Of a stretch of 16,785 nucleotides of DNA, positions 7,099-14,914 are shown piece by piece. Every line of letters begins with the position of its first letter. The first letter of the stretch is position 1. The notes below the pieces were generated by a model that did not search any database, was not told the DNA's origin, and saw only the letters and a program-made list of their open reading frames with translations. The position numbers and the translations under genes were made by a program. The stretch is from Ruminococcus sp. CAG:488 (GTDB lineage Bacteria > Bacillota > Clostridia > Oscillospirales > Acutalibacteraceae), in contig HF999633.1 of NCBI GenBank assembly GCA_000434055.1, positions 39,805 through 56,589 of the forward strand. The letters run 5' to 3'.

Positions 7099-9168
7099 TT
7101 AACCGATATACATTATCTTCGTTACACCGTTGCCGCACTTCACGGCTCCGTTTTTCAGCGAATAGCAGTACATTTCGCCGCTTCCGCTCTTATAATTCTT
7201 GATATATGCAAACGCGCTGTCGCTGTAAACGAAATTATTCAGATTGAGGTCGCTGTCAACAACGGCATATCCTGTTCCGTCGTATATTCCTGCCGTTACA
7301 AGTTCCTCGGAGTTGCTCTGTCTCGTCAAAACTATCGTCAGTGACTTATTGACGGCGAAATAAGAATATATATTCTTGCAAATCTCCGCCTTGCCGCCCT
7401 TTGGTTGGAATTTATAAAGTGTTCGTGAACCCGAGGATTCAAGCTTCTCATAGAATAATGTATCTTCGATCACCGTGCAGTCGGAAACCTTTGAATCTAT
7501 CAGTCTTCTGCTGCTCAGCTCGGCATTCTCGGCACTGCTGTAATACAATTCTCCGTCAACAAGGCCGTATATTGTGCCCATATCGGCAAGAATAAACCGA
7601 GTTCTGTCCAGATCATAGCCTTTAAGCTCATATTCAACCACAGTCGAACCGTCATACCATGAGCAAAAGCTGCTGTCGCTGACTTCATACGAGCTTTGGA
7701 CAGCATTGCGTACATAATCCATCGCCTTTTGCACACTTGAATTTTGAGCCGTTTCAACAAGCGAATCCATGCTGATTATATTTCCGACTCCGATAACCGA
7801 TTTTCTGTAAATCAGCCTCGGATCTCCTGCCTTGGCAAATTCAATAATGTTCTCAAGAGTTATGCCTGAAACCAGCCTGTGCGAAGCACCGTTGCTGTAA
7901 GCGAAGCAGGTATATTCATCGCCGACTGCAAGACCCAAATCAATCTTGTCCAGCTCCTCACGAAGCTGATCTCTGATTGCCTTGAGCTTATAACGGTCGA
8001 GTGCGGCATTGTATTTTGCCGTATCAAGAACCTTTCTTTTAAATATAAAGCCCTTTTCAACCATGTAATCGCTTTCAACCGGCTTTTGAATTTTTTTATC
8101 GCTTTCGTAATAGTTGTCCGATATAAAATCCTGCCAATTGACATTTGATTTGTTTCTTGTGAAATAATAAAGATTGCCTCCGTAAACGAAATCATTGAGA
8201 TAGACCTCGCTGACGTCCGCGCATATTTCCGTCGGCTTTTCGTCGCCCTTTACTGAATATATATTCACATCTGTACTTTTGCCGGTCGGCTGAGTATAAA
8301 GTATCTCATAGTCATTACGGTCACCGGCATACTTGACATGGCTGATGCCGCTCACAACATTTTTACTGTTTTCGCCGAATTTCGCCCTATGAAGCGAATA
8401 GACGTTACTGCTTCGACGTGTGAAATAAACTATATTGCCAACCGACGGCGGAAAATATTCTTCAACCGACTCGGCAACCGTCTCTGCCCTTTGCATCTCG
8501 GTGCTGTACATATAGCAGCTTGTTATATTCGATTTTGTGATTGCATAGCAGGCAAAAAGACCGTCCTTGGTCGTTTTCCAGCCGGCATCAATGCCCTTCT
8601 CAATAAATTTGCCCTGCTTTTTCAAGGATTTTTTGCTGCCGACCTCAATCATTCTGAGATCATATTTACCCGTTGCGGACGCTGTATTACGGCTAAACCA
8701 TATATACATTCCGTCCGTCGAAACGGAAATTTCTCTCGCCTCTCCGATATCGTAATCGGTTCCGTCGGCAAGCTTAATTGTTGTGCTTTTGTCTGTTGTG
8801 TTATAAATCGCAGTCACCGGAAAGAGATTTCTGTCAGCTCTTTCGGCTCCGAAATATACCCCTGCCATTGCGCTCGCAACAATAAGTATCAGCGCAAGGC
8901 AAGCAACAAACGTTTTTATTTTTGAATCCCTCTTTGAGGGAATTTTTTTCTTCTTTAATGATAATTTTTTATCCGAATTTCTGTTTTCCGATTTCTTTGT
9001 TCCGAAATCAGCGGCAATTTCTTCAGGCTCGGAAATATCGTCAAGCGGCTGAATATCGCCCGAGAATCCCATTGCGTCATAAATTGGCAAAAGCTCAGAC
9101 TCCTGAACTGCCTGAGCGTCACTGTCATATTCGTCTTTTGAAAGTCTGATGTCGTCGCTTTCTTTCAT
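7099..9168 (-). CDS. Single-pass membrane protein with a large extracellular beta-rich domain, function unknown
   Basis: The 689-residue protein has an acidic cytoplasmic N-terminus (about 1-60), a strongly basic stretch at 67-85 (KKLSLKKKKIPSKRDSK), one membrane helix at about 85-107, and then about 580 residues predicted outside. The outside part has many short beta strands with repeated aromatic patterns such as GNIVYFTRR, GNLYYFTRN and GELYYSSAE, which suggests a beta-propeller like those in TolB or DUF5050-type proteins. A more helical insert (about 330-390, including a Lys/Arg/Glu-rich stretch) interrupts it. I know no function for it. It follows the transketolase genes after a hairpin that abuts its ribosome-binding site, and precedes the DivIVA-like gene, so a link between envelope sensing and cytoplasmic organisation is possible but unproven. 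The basic segment before the helix supports an inside N-terminus. Confidence 0.85.
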   Translation of the reverse strand: MKESDDIRLSKDEYDSDAQAVQESELLPIYDAMGFSGDIQPLDDISEPEEIAADFGTKKSENRNSDKKLSLKKKKIPSKRDSKIKTFVACLALILIVASAMAGVYFGAERADRNLFPVTAIYNTTDKSTTIKLADGTDYDIGEAREISVSTDGMYIWFSRNTASATGKYDLRMIEVGSKKSLKKQGKFIEKGIDAGWKTTKDGLFACYAITKSNITSCYMYSTEMQRAETVAESVEEYFPPSVGNIVYFTRRSSNVYSLHRAKFGENSKNVVSGISHVKYAGDRNDYEILYTQPTGKSTDVNIYSVKGDEKPTEICADVSEVYLNDFVYGGNLYYFTRNKSNVNWQDFISDNYYESDKKIQKPVESDYMVEKGFIFKRKVLDTAKYNAALDRYKLKAIRDQLREELDKIDLGLAVGDEYTCFAYSNGASHRLVSGITLENIIEFAKAGDPRLIYRKSVIGVGNIISMDSLVETAQNSSVQKAMDYVRNAVQSSYEVSDSSFCSWYDGSTVVEYELKGYDLDRTRFILADMGTIYGLVDGELYYSSAENAELSSRRLIDSKVSDCTVIEDTLFYEKLESSGSRTLYKFQPKGGKAEICKNIYSYFAVNKSLTIVLTRQSNSEELVTAGIYDGTGYAVVDSDLNLNNFVYSDSAFAYIKNYKSGSGEMYCYSLKNGAVKCGNGVTKIMYIG

Positions 9169-9182
9169 CTTTTTTCTCCGAG

Positions 9183-9214
9183 TCCCGTTCCGCCCGAAAA
9201 CAAGCGGAACGGGA
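9183..9214 (-). other. Perfect inverted repeat (RNA hairpin) next to a ribosome-binding site
   Basis: Eleven bases (9183-9193) pair perfectly with 9204-9214 around a 10-base loop. No T-run follows on either strand, so it is not a standard terminator. On the minus strand the hairpin ends 3 bases before the CGGAGA site of the 689-residue protein gene. It could slow or partly stop transcription after the transketolase genes, protect an RNA end, or hide the ribosome-binding site. Confidence 0.7.
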
Positions 9215-9227
9215 TGATAAAAAATAA

Positions 9228-10175
9228 TTATTTCATCGAAATGGCTTTCTTTGCTTTTTCAACAATATTTGAAGCGCAAAGGCCGTATATCTTGAGCATC
9301 TCAACTGCCGGACCGGAGCCGCCAAACTTATCTTCAACGCCGACTCTAACAACCGGAACAGGCTTGCCCTCGCAGACAACCTCTGTAACCGCAGAGCCGA
9401 GACCGCCGATAATGCTGTGCTCCTCTGCCGTAACGATTGCGCCCGTCTCTTCAGCCGCCTTGAGAATGATGTCCTTATCAATCGGCTTGATGGTGTGGAT
9501 ATTGATAACTCTTGCCGAGATGCCCTCTTCCTTGAGCATATCCTTGGCAATCATAGCCTCATTAACCATAAGACCTGTTGCAACGATAGTAACATCGCTG
9601 CCCTCTGCAAGCTCGATGCCCTTTCCGATCTCGAATTTATAGGTATCGGGATCATTGAAGCGCGGAACTGCAAGTCTGCCGAAACGAAGATAAACCGGTC
9701 CCTCATACTCTGCCGCTGCAAAAACAGCCGCACGAGCTTCAACATCGTCCGCCGGATTGATAATCGTCATGCCCGGGATAGTTCTCATAAGAGCGATATC
9801 CTCACAGCACTGATGGCTTGCGCCGTCCTCACCTACGGAAATGCCGGCATGAGTTGCGCCGAGCTTAACGTTGAGGTGCGGATAACCGATAGTATTTCTG
9901 ACCTGCTCAAAAGCACGGCCTGCAAGGAACATTGCGAAGGAGCTTGCGAAAACGGTGTGACCCGTCGTTGCAAGACCTGCGGCAACGCCTACCATATTAC
10001 ATTCGGCGATTCCTGCATCAAAAAATCTCTCCGGGAATGCCTTTTTAAACATGCCTGTTTTTGTTGCGGCGGCAAGATCGGCGTCCATAACAATAAGGCT
10101 CTCGTCCTTCTCGCCGAGCTCAACCAAAGCTTTACCGTAAGCTTCTCTTGTTGCTGTTTTGATTACGTCTGCCAT
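9228..10175 (-). CDS. Transketolase, C-terminal subunit
   Basis: This is the second half of a split transketolase, containing the pyrimidine-binding and C-terminal domains. GIAECNMVGVAAG at 55-67 includes the Glu (58) expected to activate the thiamine diphosphate cofactor, and THAGISVGEDGASHQCCEDIALMR at 108-131 holds conserved His and Asp residues of the active site. The 315-residue length fits split enzymes of Firmicutes and archaea. GGAGG at the end of the N-subunit gene serves as its ribosome-binding site, with only 3 bases between stop and start, so the two subunits are translated together. The complex moves two-carbon units between sugars in the non-oxidative pentose phosphate pathway. 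A DXP synthase is excluded because the two halves are separate genes and the motif spacing is that of transketolase. Confidence 0.95.
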   Translation of the reverse strand: MADVIKTATREAYGKALVELGEKDESLIVMDADLAAATKTGMFKKAFPERFFDAGIAECNMVGVAAGLATTGHTVFASSFAMFLAGRAFEQVRNTIGYPHLNVKLGATHAGISVGEDGASHQCCEDIALMRTIPGMTIINPADDVEARAAVFAAAEYEGPVYLRFGRLAVPRFNDPDTYKFEIGKGIELAEGSDVTIVATGLMVNEAMIAKDMLKEEGISARVINIHTIKPIDKDIILKAAEETGAIVTAEEHSIIGGLGSAVTEVVCEGKPVPVVRVGVEDKFGGSGPAVEMLKIYGLCASNIVEKAKKAISMK

Positions 10176-10178
10176 CTT

Positions 10179-11021
10179 TTACGCCTCCAATTCTGCAAGT
10201 TGTGCTTTAAGCTCGTTCATAGCCTGCTCATATTGCTCGGCATTCGGAGCCGTTCCGTGCCATGAGCACTGATCCTCCATGAAGGAAACGCCCTTGCCCT
10301 TGACCGTCTTTGCAATAATTGCTGTGGGCTTGCCCTTGAACTCGGCTGCTGCCTTGAAAGCTGCGTCGATCTCGTCAAATGAATGACCGTAGATTTCAAT
10401 TACATTCCAGCCGAATGCACGGAATTTTTCGGGAATCGGATACGGAGAGTTAACCTCTGCGATGGAGCCGTCGATCTGGAGATTGTTGTTATCAACAACG
10501 GCGCAGAGATTGTCAAGACCCTTGGCTGCGGCAAACATAGCTGCTTCCCAAACCTGTCCTTCTTCAATCTCACCGTCACCGAGAACTGTGTAAACTCTGT
10601 AATCCTTTTTGTCAATTTTTCCTGCAAGAGCCATACCGACCGCCGTTGAAATACCCTGTCCGAGGGAGCCTGTGCTCATGTCAACGCCCGGAGTACGATT
10701 CATGCTCGGATGGCCCTGGAGCATTGCGCCCGGCTTACGAAGATTTTTAATTTCCGATACGGGGAAGAAGCCCTTGTTCGCGAGAACCGCGTAGAGAGCC
10801 GGAGCCGTATGACCCTTTGAAAGAACAAATCTGTCTCTGTTCTCATCCTTGGGATTTTTCGGATCAACATTCATGTGGTCGAAATAAAGATATGTGAGAA
10901 TATCCGCTACTGAGAGCGATCCGCCCGGGTGACCCGACTTTGCATTGAACACACCTTCGATCACGCCCATACGAACCGTACAAGCCTTGATCTGTAATTG
11001 TTTTTTAGTTACTGCGTCCAA
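10179..11021 (-). CDS. Transketolase, N-terminal subunit
   Basis: This half binds the diphosphate end of thiamine diphosphate. SGHPGGSLS at 29-37, SKGHTAPALY at 68-77, and STGSLGQGISTAVGMAL at 116-132 are typical, and the cofactor motif runs from GDGEIEEGQ at 148 to DNNN at 177-180. The start is a TTG at 11021, supported by GGAGGTG 5-11 bases upstream; an ATG only appears 18 codons in, inside conserved sequence. The 280-residue length is normal for the split form. The gene follows rluD by 14 bases and is directly followed by the C-terminal subunit. Its central carbon role is unrelated to the division genes upstream, so it probably shares only transcription with them. Confidence 0.95.
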   Translation of the reverse strand: MDAVTKKQLQIKACTVRMGVIEGVFNAKSGHPGGSLSVADILTYLYFDHMNVDPKNPKDENRDRFVLSKGHTAPALYAVLANKGFFPVSEIKNLRKPGAMLQGHPSMNRTPGVDMSTGSLGQGISTAVGMALAGKIDKKDYRVYTVLGDGEIEEGQVWEAAMFAAAKGLDNLCAVVDNNNLQIDGSIAEVNSPYPIPEKFRAFGWNVIEIYGHSFDEIDAAFKAAAEFKGKPTAIIAKTVKGKGVSFMEDQCSWHGTAPNAEQYEQAMNELKAQLAELEA

Positions 11022-11026
11022 AAAAA

Positions 11027-11033
11027 CACCTCC
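11027..11033 (-). promoter_or_regulatory. Ribosome-binding site fixing the TTG start of the transketolase N-subunit
   Basis: GGAGGTG on the minus strand is a near-perfect site; its GGAGG core is 7 bases before the TTG at 11021. It sits in the 14-base gap after the rluD stop codon. Confidence 0.8.
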
Positions 11034-11035
11034 AA

Positions 11036-11956
11036 TTATTCGCTTAAATTTTGTTTTTTCAAGAAATCCTTAAAATAATCCGGAACCTCTGCACTGAATT
11101 CAAGGTATCTTCCGTCTCTCGGGTGTTTGAACCCGATCAAGCCTGCGTGCAGACATTGTCCGTTCAATGAGGTTACTCCGTTCTTCGGTCCGTAAATATT
11201 ATCGCCTGCAACGGGGTGGCCGATATATGCCATATGAACTCTTATCTGATGAGTTCTTCCCGTCTCAAGAGTAACCTTAATATATGCAAATTTCTCATTC
11301 TGATCGATCACTTCATAATGAGAAACGGCATCCTTGGAATTTTGATAGATAACGCACATTTTCTTTCTGTCATTGGGATTTCTGCCGATCGGTGCATTGA
11401 CCGTTCCGCTCATCTCCTTGAAATGTCCGTGAACTACCGCTCTGTATTGCCTTGTAAAGCTGTGCTCCTTGATCTGAGCGGCAAGCTTTTCATGGGCAAA
11501 ATCGTTTTTTGCAACTATCAGCAGACCGCTTGTATTTTTGTCGATACGGTGCACGATTCCGGGACGGATAACTCCGTTGATTCCCGAAAGACTGCTTCCG
11601 CAATGATAAAGCAAAGCGTTGACAAGCGTTCCGTCATAGTTGCCTGCGGCAGGGTGAACAACCATTCCCCTGGGCTTATTGACAACCAACAGGTCGTCAT
11701 CCTCATAGATAATATCAAGAGGAATATTCTCGGGCTTTGCCTCAATCGTTTTAAGCTCGGGCATTGAGAAGCTTATCTCGTCGCCTATTGACACTCTGAA
11801 CGATTTTGAAACGGGCTTGCCGTTGACCTTGACCTCGCCGTCGTCGATAATATGCTGAATATGCGAACGGGTAAAGTCGGAACAAAGATCCGACAAGGTT
11901 TTATCAATTCTCTCCCCCGAAAAATCAGAATCAATGCGGAAGAAAAAATCACTCAT
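11036..11956 (-). CDS. RluD-family pseudouridine synthase
   Basis: The 306-residue enzyme has an N-terminal S4 RNA-binding domain (about 14-60, GERIDKTLSDLCSDFTRSH) and a catalytic domain with VVNKPRGMVVHPAAG at 91-105 and HRIDKNTSGLLIVAK at 136-150, where Asp139 is the catalytic residue. RluD-type enzymes make pseudouridines in 23S rRNA. RluA-family members with S4 domains are close relatives, so the exact sites cannot be known. The ATG at 11956 is chosen: GGTGAG lies just upstream, and the start overlaps the lspA stop by 8 bases. A longer frame from 11998 would sit entirely in lspA. The lspA-rluD pair is common in many Firmicutes. Confidence 0.93.
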   Translation of the reverse strand: MSDFFFRIDSDFSGERIDKTLSDLCSDFTRSHIQHIIDDGEVKVNGKPVSKSFRVSIGDEISFSMPELKTIEAKPENIPLDIIYEDDDLLVVNKPRGMVVHPAAGNYDGTLVNALLYHCGSSLSGINGVIRPGIVHRIDKNTSGLLIVAKNDFAHEKLAAQIKEHSFTRQYRAVVHGHFKEMSGTVNAPIGRNPNDRKKMCVIYQNSKDAVSHYEVIDQNEKFAYIKVTLETGRTHQIRVHMAYIGHPVAGDNIYGPKNGVTSLNGQCLHAGLIGFKHPRDGRYLEFSAEVPDYFKDFLKKQNLSE

Positions 11957-12431
11957 GCTTCTCACCCGTCTTTTTGCGTTCCCTGAACATATCGACAATA
12001 ACGTAAATCATAATCGCAATTGCACCGACGGTTACAAGAATATCCGCAAAATTGAAAACTGCGAAATCCGTAAATTGAACCTCAATAAAATCAACAACAT
12101 ATCCCTTTAAAACACGGTCAATCAGATTGCCGAGTCCTCCCGAAATAACCATCACGGCGCAAGTAAGATAGAATTTTGATTTTATTTTCTTCGTTGCGAT
12201 AAGGACTATACCGGCAAGAATTACAATGCCCGTCACGATTGAAAGCAGGGTCGTGCTCTGCGAAAACGAGCCAAACGCCGCTCCCGTGTTGCGAACATAA
12301 TTCCAACCGATGAATCCGTTAATAAATTCCACCGAGCCTATCGGCTGCAAATAACGTTCAACAACGAACTTTATCACCTGATCGACTGCGGTCAGAACCG
12401 CTATTGAAATAAAACTAATCAGTACGCTCAT
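11949..12431 (-). CDS. lspA: Lipoprotein signal peptidase (signal peptidase II)
   Basis: LspA cuts the signal peptide from prolipoproteins after lipid attachment, within the membrane. The 160-residue protein has four likely membrane helices, and family motifs NTGAAFG at 48-54, GGLGNLIDRV at 98-107 and FNFAD at 126-130. Asp105 and Asp130 are the expected catalytic pair. The start codon overlaps the divIVA stop (TAATG), and rluD begins before its own stop, so all three are tightly coupled. The C-terminal tail (RERKKTGEKHE) is basic, as expected for a cytoplasmic end. Confidence 0.96.
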   Translation of the reverse strand: MSVLISFISIAVLTAVDQVIKFVVERYLQPIGSVEFINGFIGWNYVRNTGAAFGSFSQSTTLLSIVTGIVILAGIVLIATKKIKSKFYLTCAVMVISGGLGNLIDRVLKGYVVDFIEVQFTDFAVFNFADILVTVGAIAIMIYVIVDMFRERKKTGEKHE

Positions 12432-13642
12432 TATTTTTTGAAGAAACCCTTGATTTTGCCTGCCAATCCGCCGTCATTTCCGTCGTCGTCAAGATCATCG
12501 TCATCAAGATCGTCAAGATAATCATTATCCATATCATCGGCGGCATAGGAGTCAATATTCTCAAATTTAAGCTTAAAGCCTTCATTTAAGTCCTTCTTGG
12601 GCTTTGTAAACATTATGTCCTGAGGCTCCGGCTTTTCCTCCTTGTCAAAATCATCAACAATTTTTTCAAGCTCCTCATCGCTTGCATCGTCAATATCGGG
12701 AACAACAAACTCGGAGGAATCCGTTACTTCCTCTGCCGGCTCGTCCTCATCCTCGTCTGCGGGATCGGACTCTGCGTCTGTGTCCTCGGTCTCATAAATC
12801 ATCTGCTGAAGATGCTCAACGTCCATCGACTCGGCTTCTCTTACCTCGGGAGCTTTAGCCTCCTCGACGGTCTCCTCAAAAGGGACTGCAGCGTCTTCTG
12901 CCGGAGCTTCCTCTGTCTTTACTTCCTCGGAAGTTTCCTCTGCTGCGGGTTCTTCTGCCGCTTCAGGCTCGGAGCTTTCCTCCTTCGCTTCTTCGGCAAC
13001 AGGCTCCTCTGCCGGAACTTCCTCAGTCTTTGCTTCCTCCTCGGCTGTCATCTTTTCGATAACTGTCTCGGGCAGTTTATTGATGAGCTCAAGCTGAGCG
13101 GCATACTCACCGAGAATCTGCTGCTTGAACTTTGTAACCTCCTGCTTCATGGTCTCAAGAGCGGCAAGCTCCTTGATCATGTCGCTTCTCGCATTAACGG
13201 ATGCTTCCTTAGACTCCTGAACAGCCTTTTGAGCGATTTCCTCGGCCTGCTTTCGAGCCTCGGCAACAATTGCATCAGCCTGATACTTTGCATTTGAAAG
13301 CATTTCCTTTGCGGCGGCATCAAGTCTCTCGTTTTCGGTATCGGTTCTCTCCTTGACCTCGGCAACGAGCTTGTCTGCCTTTTCCTGTGCCTCACGGGTA
13401 ATCTTCTCGGCAGCTCTCTGAGCCGTAAGAAGCGCATTACGGATATTATCCTCGTCGTTTCTGTATTCCTCAAGTCTCTGTGCAAGGAGATTTATCTTTT
13501 TAAACATCTCTCCGTTTTCGCGGAACATCTGCTCGTAGGACTCGGCAACTTCTCTGATGAAGGTGTCTACGCTCTCTGCTTTATAAGCATTTCTTCCGGA
13601 GGCTTCAAAATGATGATTTGTGATTTTTGCCGGTGTTAACAT
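12431..13642 (-). CDS. divIVA: DivIVA-domain cell division or polarity protein with long acidic tail
   Basis: The first 200 residues match DivIVA: MLTPAKITNHHFEASGRNAYKAESVDTFI keeps the membrane-binding start, and a long coiled coil follows (about 35-190) with repeated Ala/Glu/Lys heptads. DivIVA proteins gather at curved membrane near the septum and poles and recruit other factors. At 403 residues it is much longer than the usual 160-250. Residues about 200-330 are a low-complexity acidic tail rich in PAEE-like repeats, then an Asp-rich patch at 369-390 and a short basic ending GKIKGFFKK at 395-403. A strong AGGAGG precedes the ATG. It lies between sepF and lspA, the usual place for division genes in Gram-positives. 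The tail may be a partner-binding or phase-forming region, which is inference. Confidence 0.92.
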   Translation of the reverse strand: MLTPAKITNHHFEASGRNAYKAESVDTFIREVAESYEQMFRENGEMFKKINLLAQRLEEYRNDEDNIRNALLTAQRAAEKITREAQEKADKLVAEVKERTDTENERLDAAAKEMLSNAKYQADAIVAEARKQAEEIAQKAVQESKEASVNARSDMIKELAALETMKQEVTKFKQQILGEYAAQLELINKLPETVIEKMTAEEEAKTEEVPAEEPVAEEAKEESSEPEAAEEPAAEETSEEVKTEEAPAEDAAVPFEETVEEAKAPEVREAESMDVEHLQQMIYETEDTDAESDPADEDEDEPAEEVTDSSEFVVPDIDDASDEELEKIVDDFDKEEKPEPQDIMFTKPKKDLNEGFKLKFENIDSYAADDMDNDYLDDLDDDDLDDDGNDGGLAGKIKGFFKK

Positions 13643-13695
13643 GGTTTATTCCTCCTGTATTTTAAACAATATCTTTTTTGCATGGAATTATTTAA

Positions 13696-14169
13696 TCAAT
13701 AATTTGAATGTTCAACCTCGTCGAGAAGCTCACCTGTGAGCGGAACATTATAAGGCGTAATTATATATGCCCTGCCCGCAACACGCTTGATGTCACCGTT
13801 ATTTGCATAGGCAACACCGCTGAGAAAGTCGATTATTCTTATCGTTGCGTCATTCGGGCAAGTCTCAAGGTTGAGAATAACAATTCTCTTTTCATTGAGC
13901 ACATCTGCGACCGAGCCTACGTCCTCATATCTGTCAAGCTTTTTGAAAACGACGTGAGCCTTTGAAGAAGCTGCAGCAGCAGCCGGAACAGAAGAACGGA
14001 TATCAACAACCTTGTTGTCTCTTTCATTCTTATGGCCGAAAGAGAAATTGCTTCTCACGTCATGTGAGTAATCGTCCTTCTCGGGTTCTTCCTCATCGAT
14101 ATCAACATCGTCAAGGAATTCTTCCTCAGACATATTAAACATGTTCTTAAATTTGTCCATCATTCCCAT
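13696..14169 (-). CDS. sepF: SepF cell division protein
   Basis: SepF anchors FtsZ to the membrane and helps septum formation. The 157-residue protein has a short amphipathic N-terminal helix (MGMMDKFKNMFNM), an acidic linker at 14-35, an alanine-rich hinge (PAAAAASS at 62-69) and the conserved core at about 70-150 with RIIDFLSGVAYANNGDIK at 111-128 and RAYIITP at 133-139. Length and order of parts are typical. An AGGAGG site 10 bases before the ATG supports the start. It follows yggS by 19 bases and precedes divIVA by 53, which is the standard Gram-positive cluster order. Confidence 0.95.
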   Translation of the reverse strand: MGMMDKFKNMFNMSEEEFLDDVDIDEEEPEKDDYSHDVRSNFSFGHKNERDNKVVDIRSSVPAAAAASSKAHVVFKKLDRYEDVGSVADVLNEKRIVILNLETCPNDATIRIIDFLSGVAYANNGDIKRVAGRAYIITPYNVPLTGELLDEVEHSNY

Positions 14170-14188
14170 TATAATAAATCCTCCTGAA

Positions 14189-14914
14189 TCAATATACTCG
14201 TTTGCCGAAAAGCGACGATCCTACTCTTACCATAGTCGAGCCTTCCAGTATCGCTTCAACATAGTCACCGGACATACCCATCGACAAGATGTCCATACTG
14301 ATATTATCTAATTTTTTTGCCTTTATGTCAAGAAACATTCGGTTCATATTCATAAAAAATTTACGAATTTCGGCGCTGCTGTCGCAAATCGGCGGTATTG
14401 CCATGAGTCCCTTGACTCTGACGGAGCCGATTTCCGATATTTCGCAAAGGGTTTCGGTCAGTTCCGAGGGATCAAGGCCGAACTTGCTCGCCTCCTCGCC
14501 GATGTTTATTTCAACCAAAACATCGGTCACAATTCCCTTTTTAGCCGAGATTTTGCCTATCTCCTTGGCAACCTTAACACTGTCAACGCTGTCGATCATA
14601 TCGACCTCTCCGACAATCTGCTTAACCTTGTTGGTCTGCAAATGTCCGATAAGGTGTTTTTCAACGCCGTCGAGATGCAGCTCGTCACGCTTGCCGAGAT
14701 ATTCCTGCACCCTGTTTTCGCCGATAAGGTCAATTCCGAGCGAAAGTGCATGATTGATATAAAGGCTGTCAACCGTTTTGGTGACGCCCATCAGGCGCAC
14801 CGAGCCCTCGTCTCTGCCGCTTTCAAGCGTAGCCTTTTGTATGTTTTCTTTGATACGCTTGTAGTTTTCTTCAATATCCTTGAAGCGTTCATCAACTAAT
14901 GCTTTTTCCATCAC
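14189..14914 (-). CDS. yggS: YggS-family PLP-binding protein
   Basis: YggS/PLPBP proteins bind pyridoxal phosphate without a known catalytic reaction and keep vitamin B6 and amino acid pools in balance. The PLP lysine is in LMGVTKT (residue 46 here), followed by IGENRVQEY at 64-72, HLIGHLQTNKVK at 87-98, GLMAIPP, SMGMSGDYVEAI and the ending VRVGSSLFGKR. The start may be the GTG at 14914 or the ATG at 14911; AAAGGAAG is better spaced for GTG. The start overlaps the adaptor gene upstream by about 20 bases. Its position next to sepF is widespread in Firmicutes and other bacteria. Confidence 0.95.
   Translation of the reverse strand: MMEKALVDERFKDIEENYKRIKENIQKATLESGRDEGSVRLMGVTKTVDSLYINHALSLGIDLIGENRVQEYLGKRDELHLDGVEKHLIGHLQTNKVKQIVGEVDMIDSVDSVKVAKEIGKISAKKGIVTDVLVEINIGEEASKFGLDPSELTETLCEISEIGSVRVKGLMAIPPICDSSAEIRKFFMNMNRMFLDIKAKKLDNISMDILSMGMSGDYVEAILEGSTMVRVGSSLFGKRVY

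Noticed and set aside
6607..7344. Plus-strand open frame of 245 codons rich in Phe and Leu
   Set aside because: It mirrors the Lys/Glu-rich coiled-coil gene on the other strand; antisense of such sequence always looks hydrophobic.
9214..9240. Promoter with TATCAT as a -10 box before the 689-residue protein gene
   Set aside because: No acceptable -35 box lies 16-18 bases upstream; the region is simply AT-rich.
9417..10265. Plus-strand open frame of 282 codons opposite the transketolase C-subunit
   Set aside because: It is antisense to a gene with clear family motifs, is rich in Cys/Ser/Ile without a recognisable domain, and has no good ribosome-binding site.
11957..11998. Longer N-terminus for the RluD-like protein
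   Set aside because: The extra 14 residues lie inside lspA and precede the normal family start; GGTGAG supports the ATG at 11956.
12812..13297. Plus-strand open frame of 161 codons that looks like a membrane protein
   Set aside because: It is the antisense of the acidic DivIVA tail and coiled coil, whose codons read backwards give Leu, Phe and Cys.
13643..13700. Promoter between sepF and divIVA with TAAAAT as a -10 box
   Set aside because: The hexamer 17 bases upstream matches the -35 consensus poorly, and the start would fall at the ribosome-binding site.
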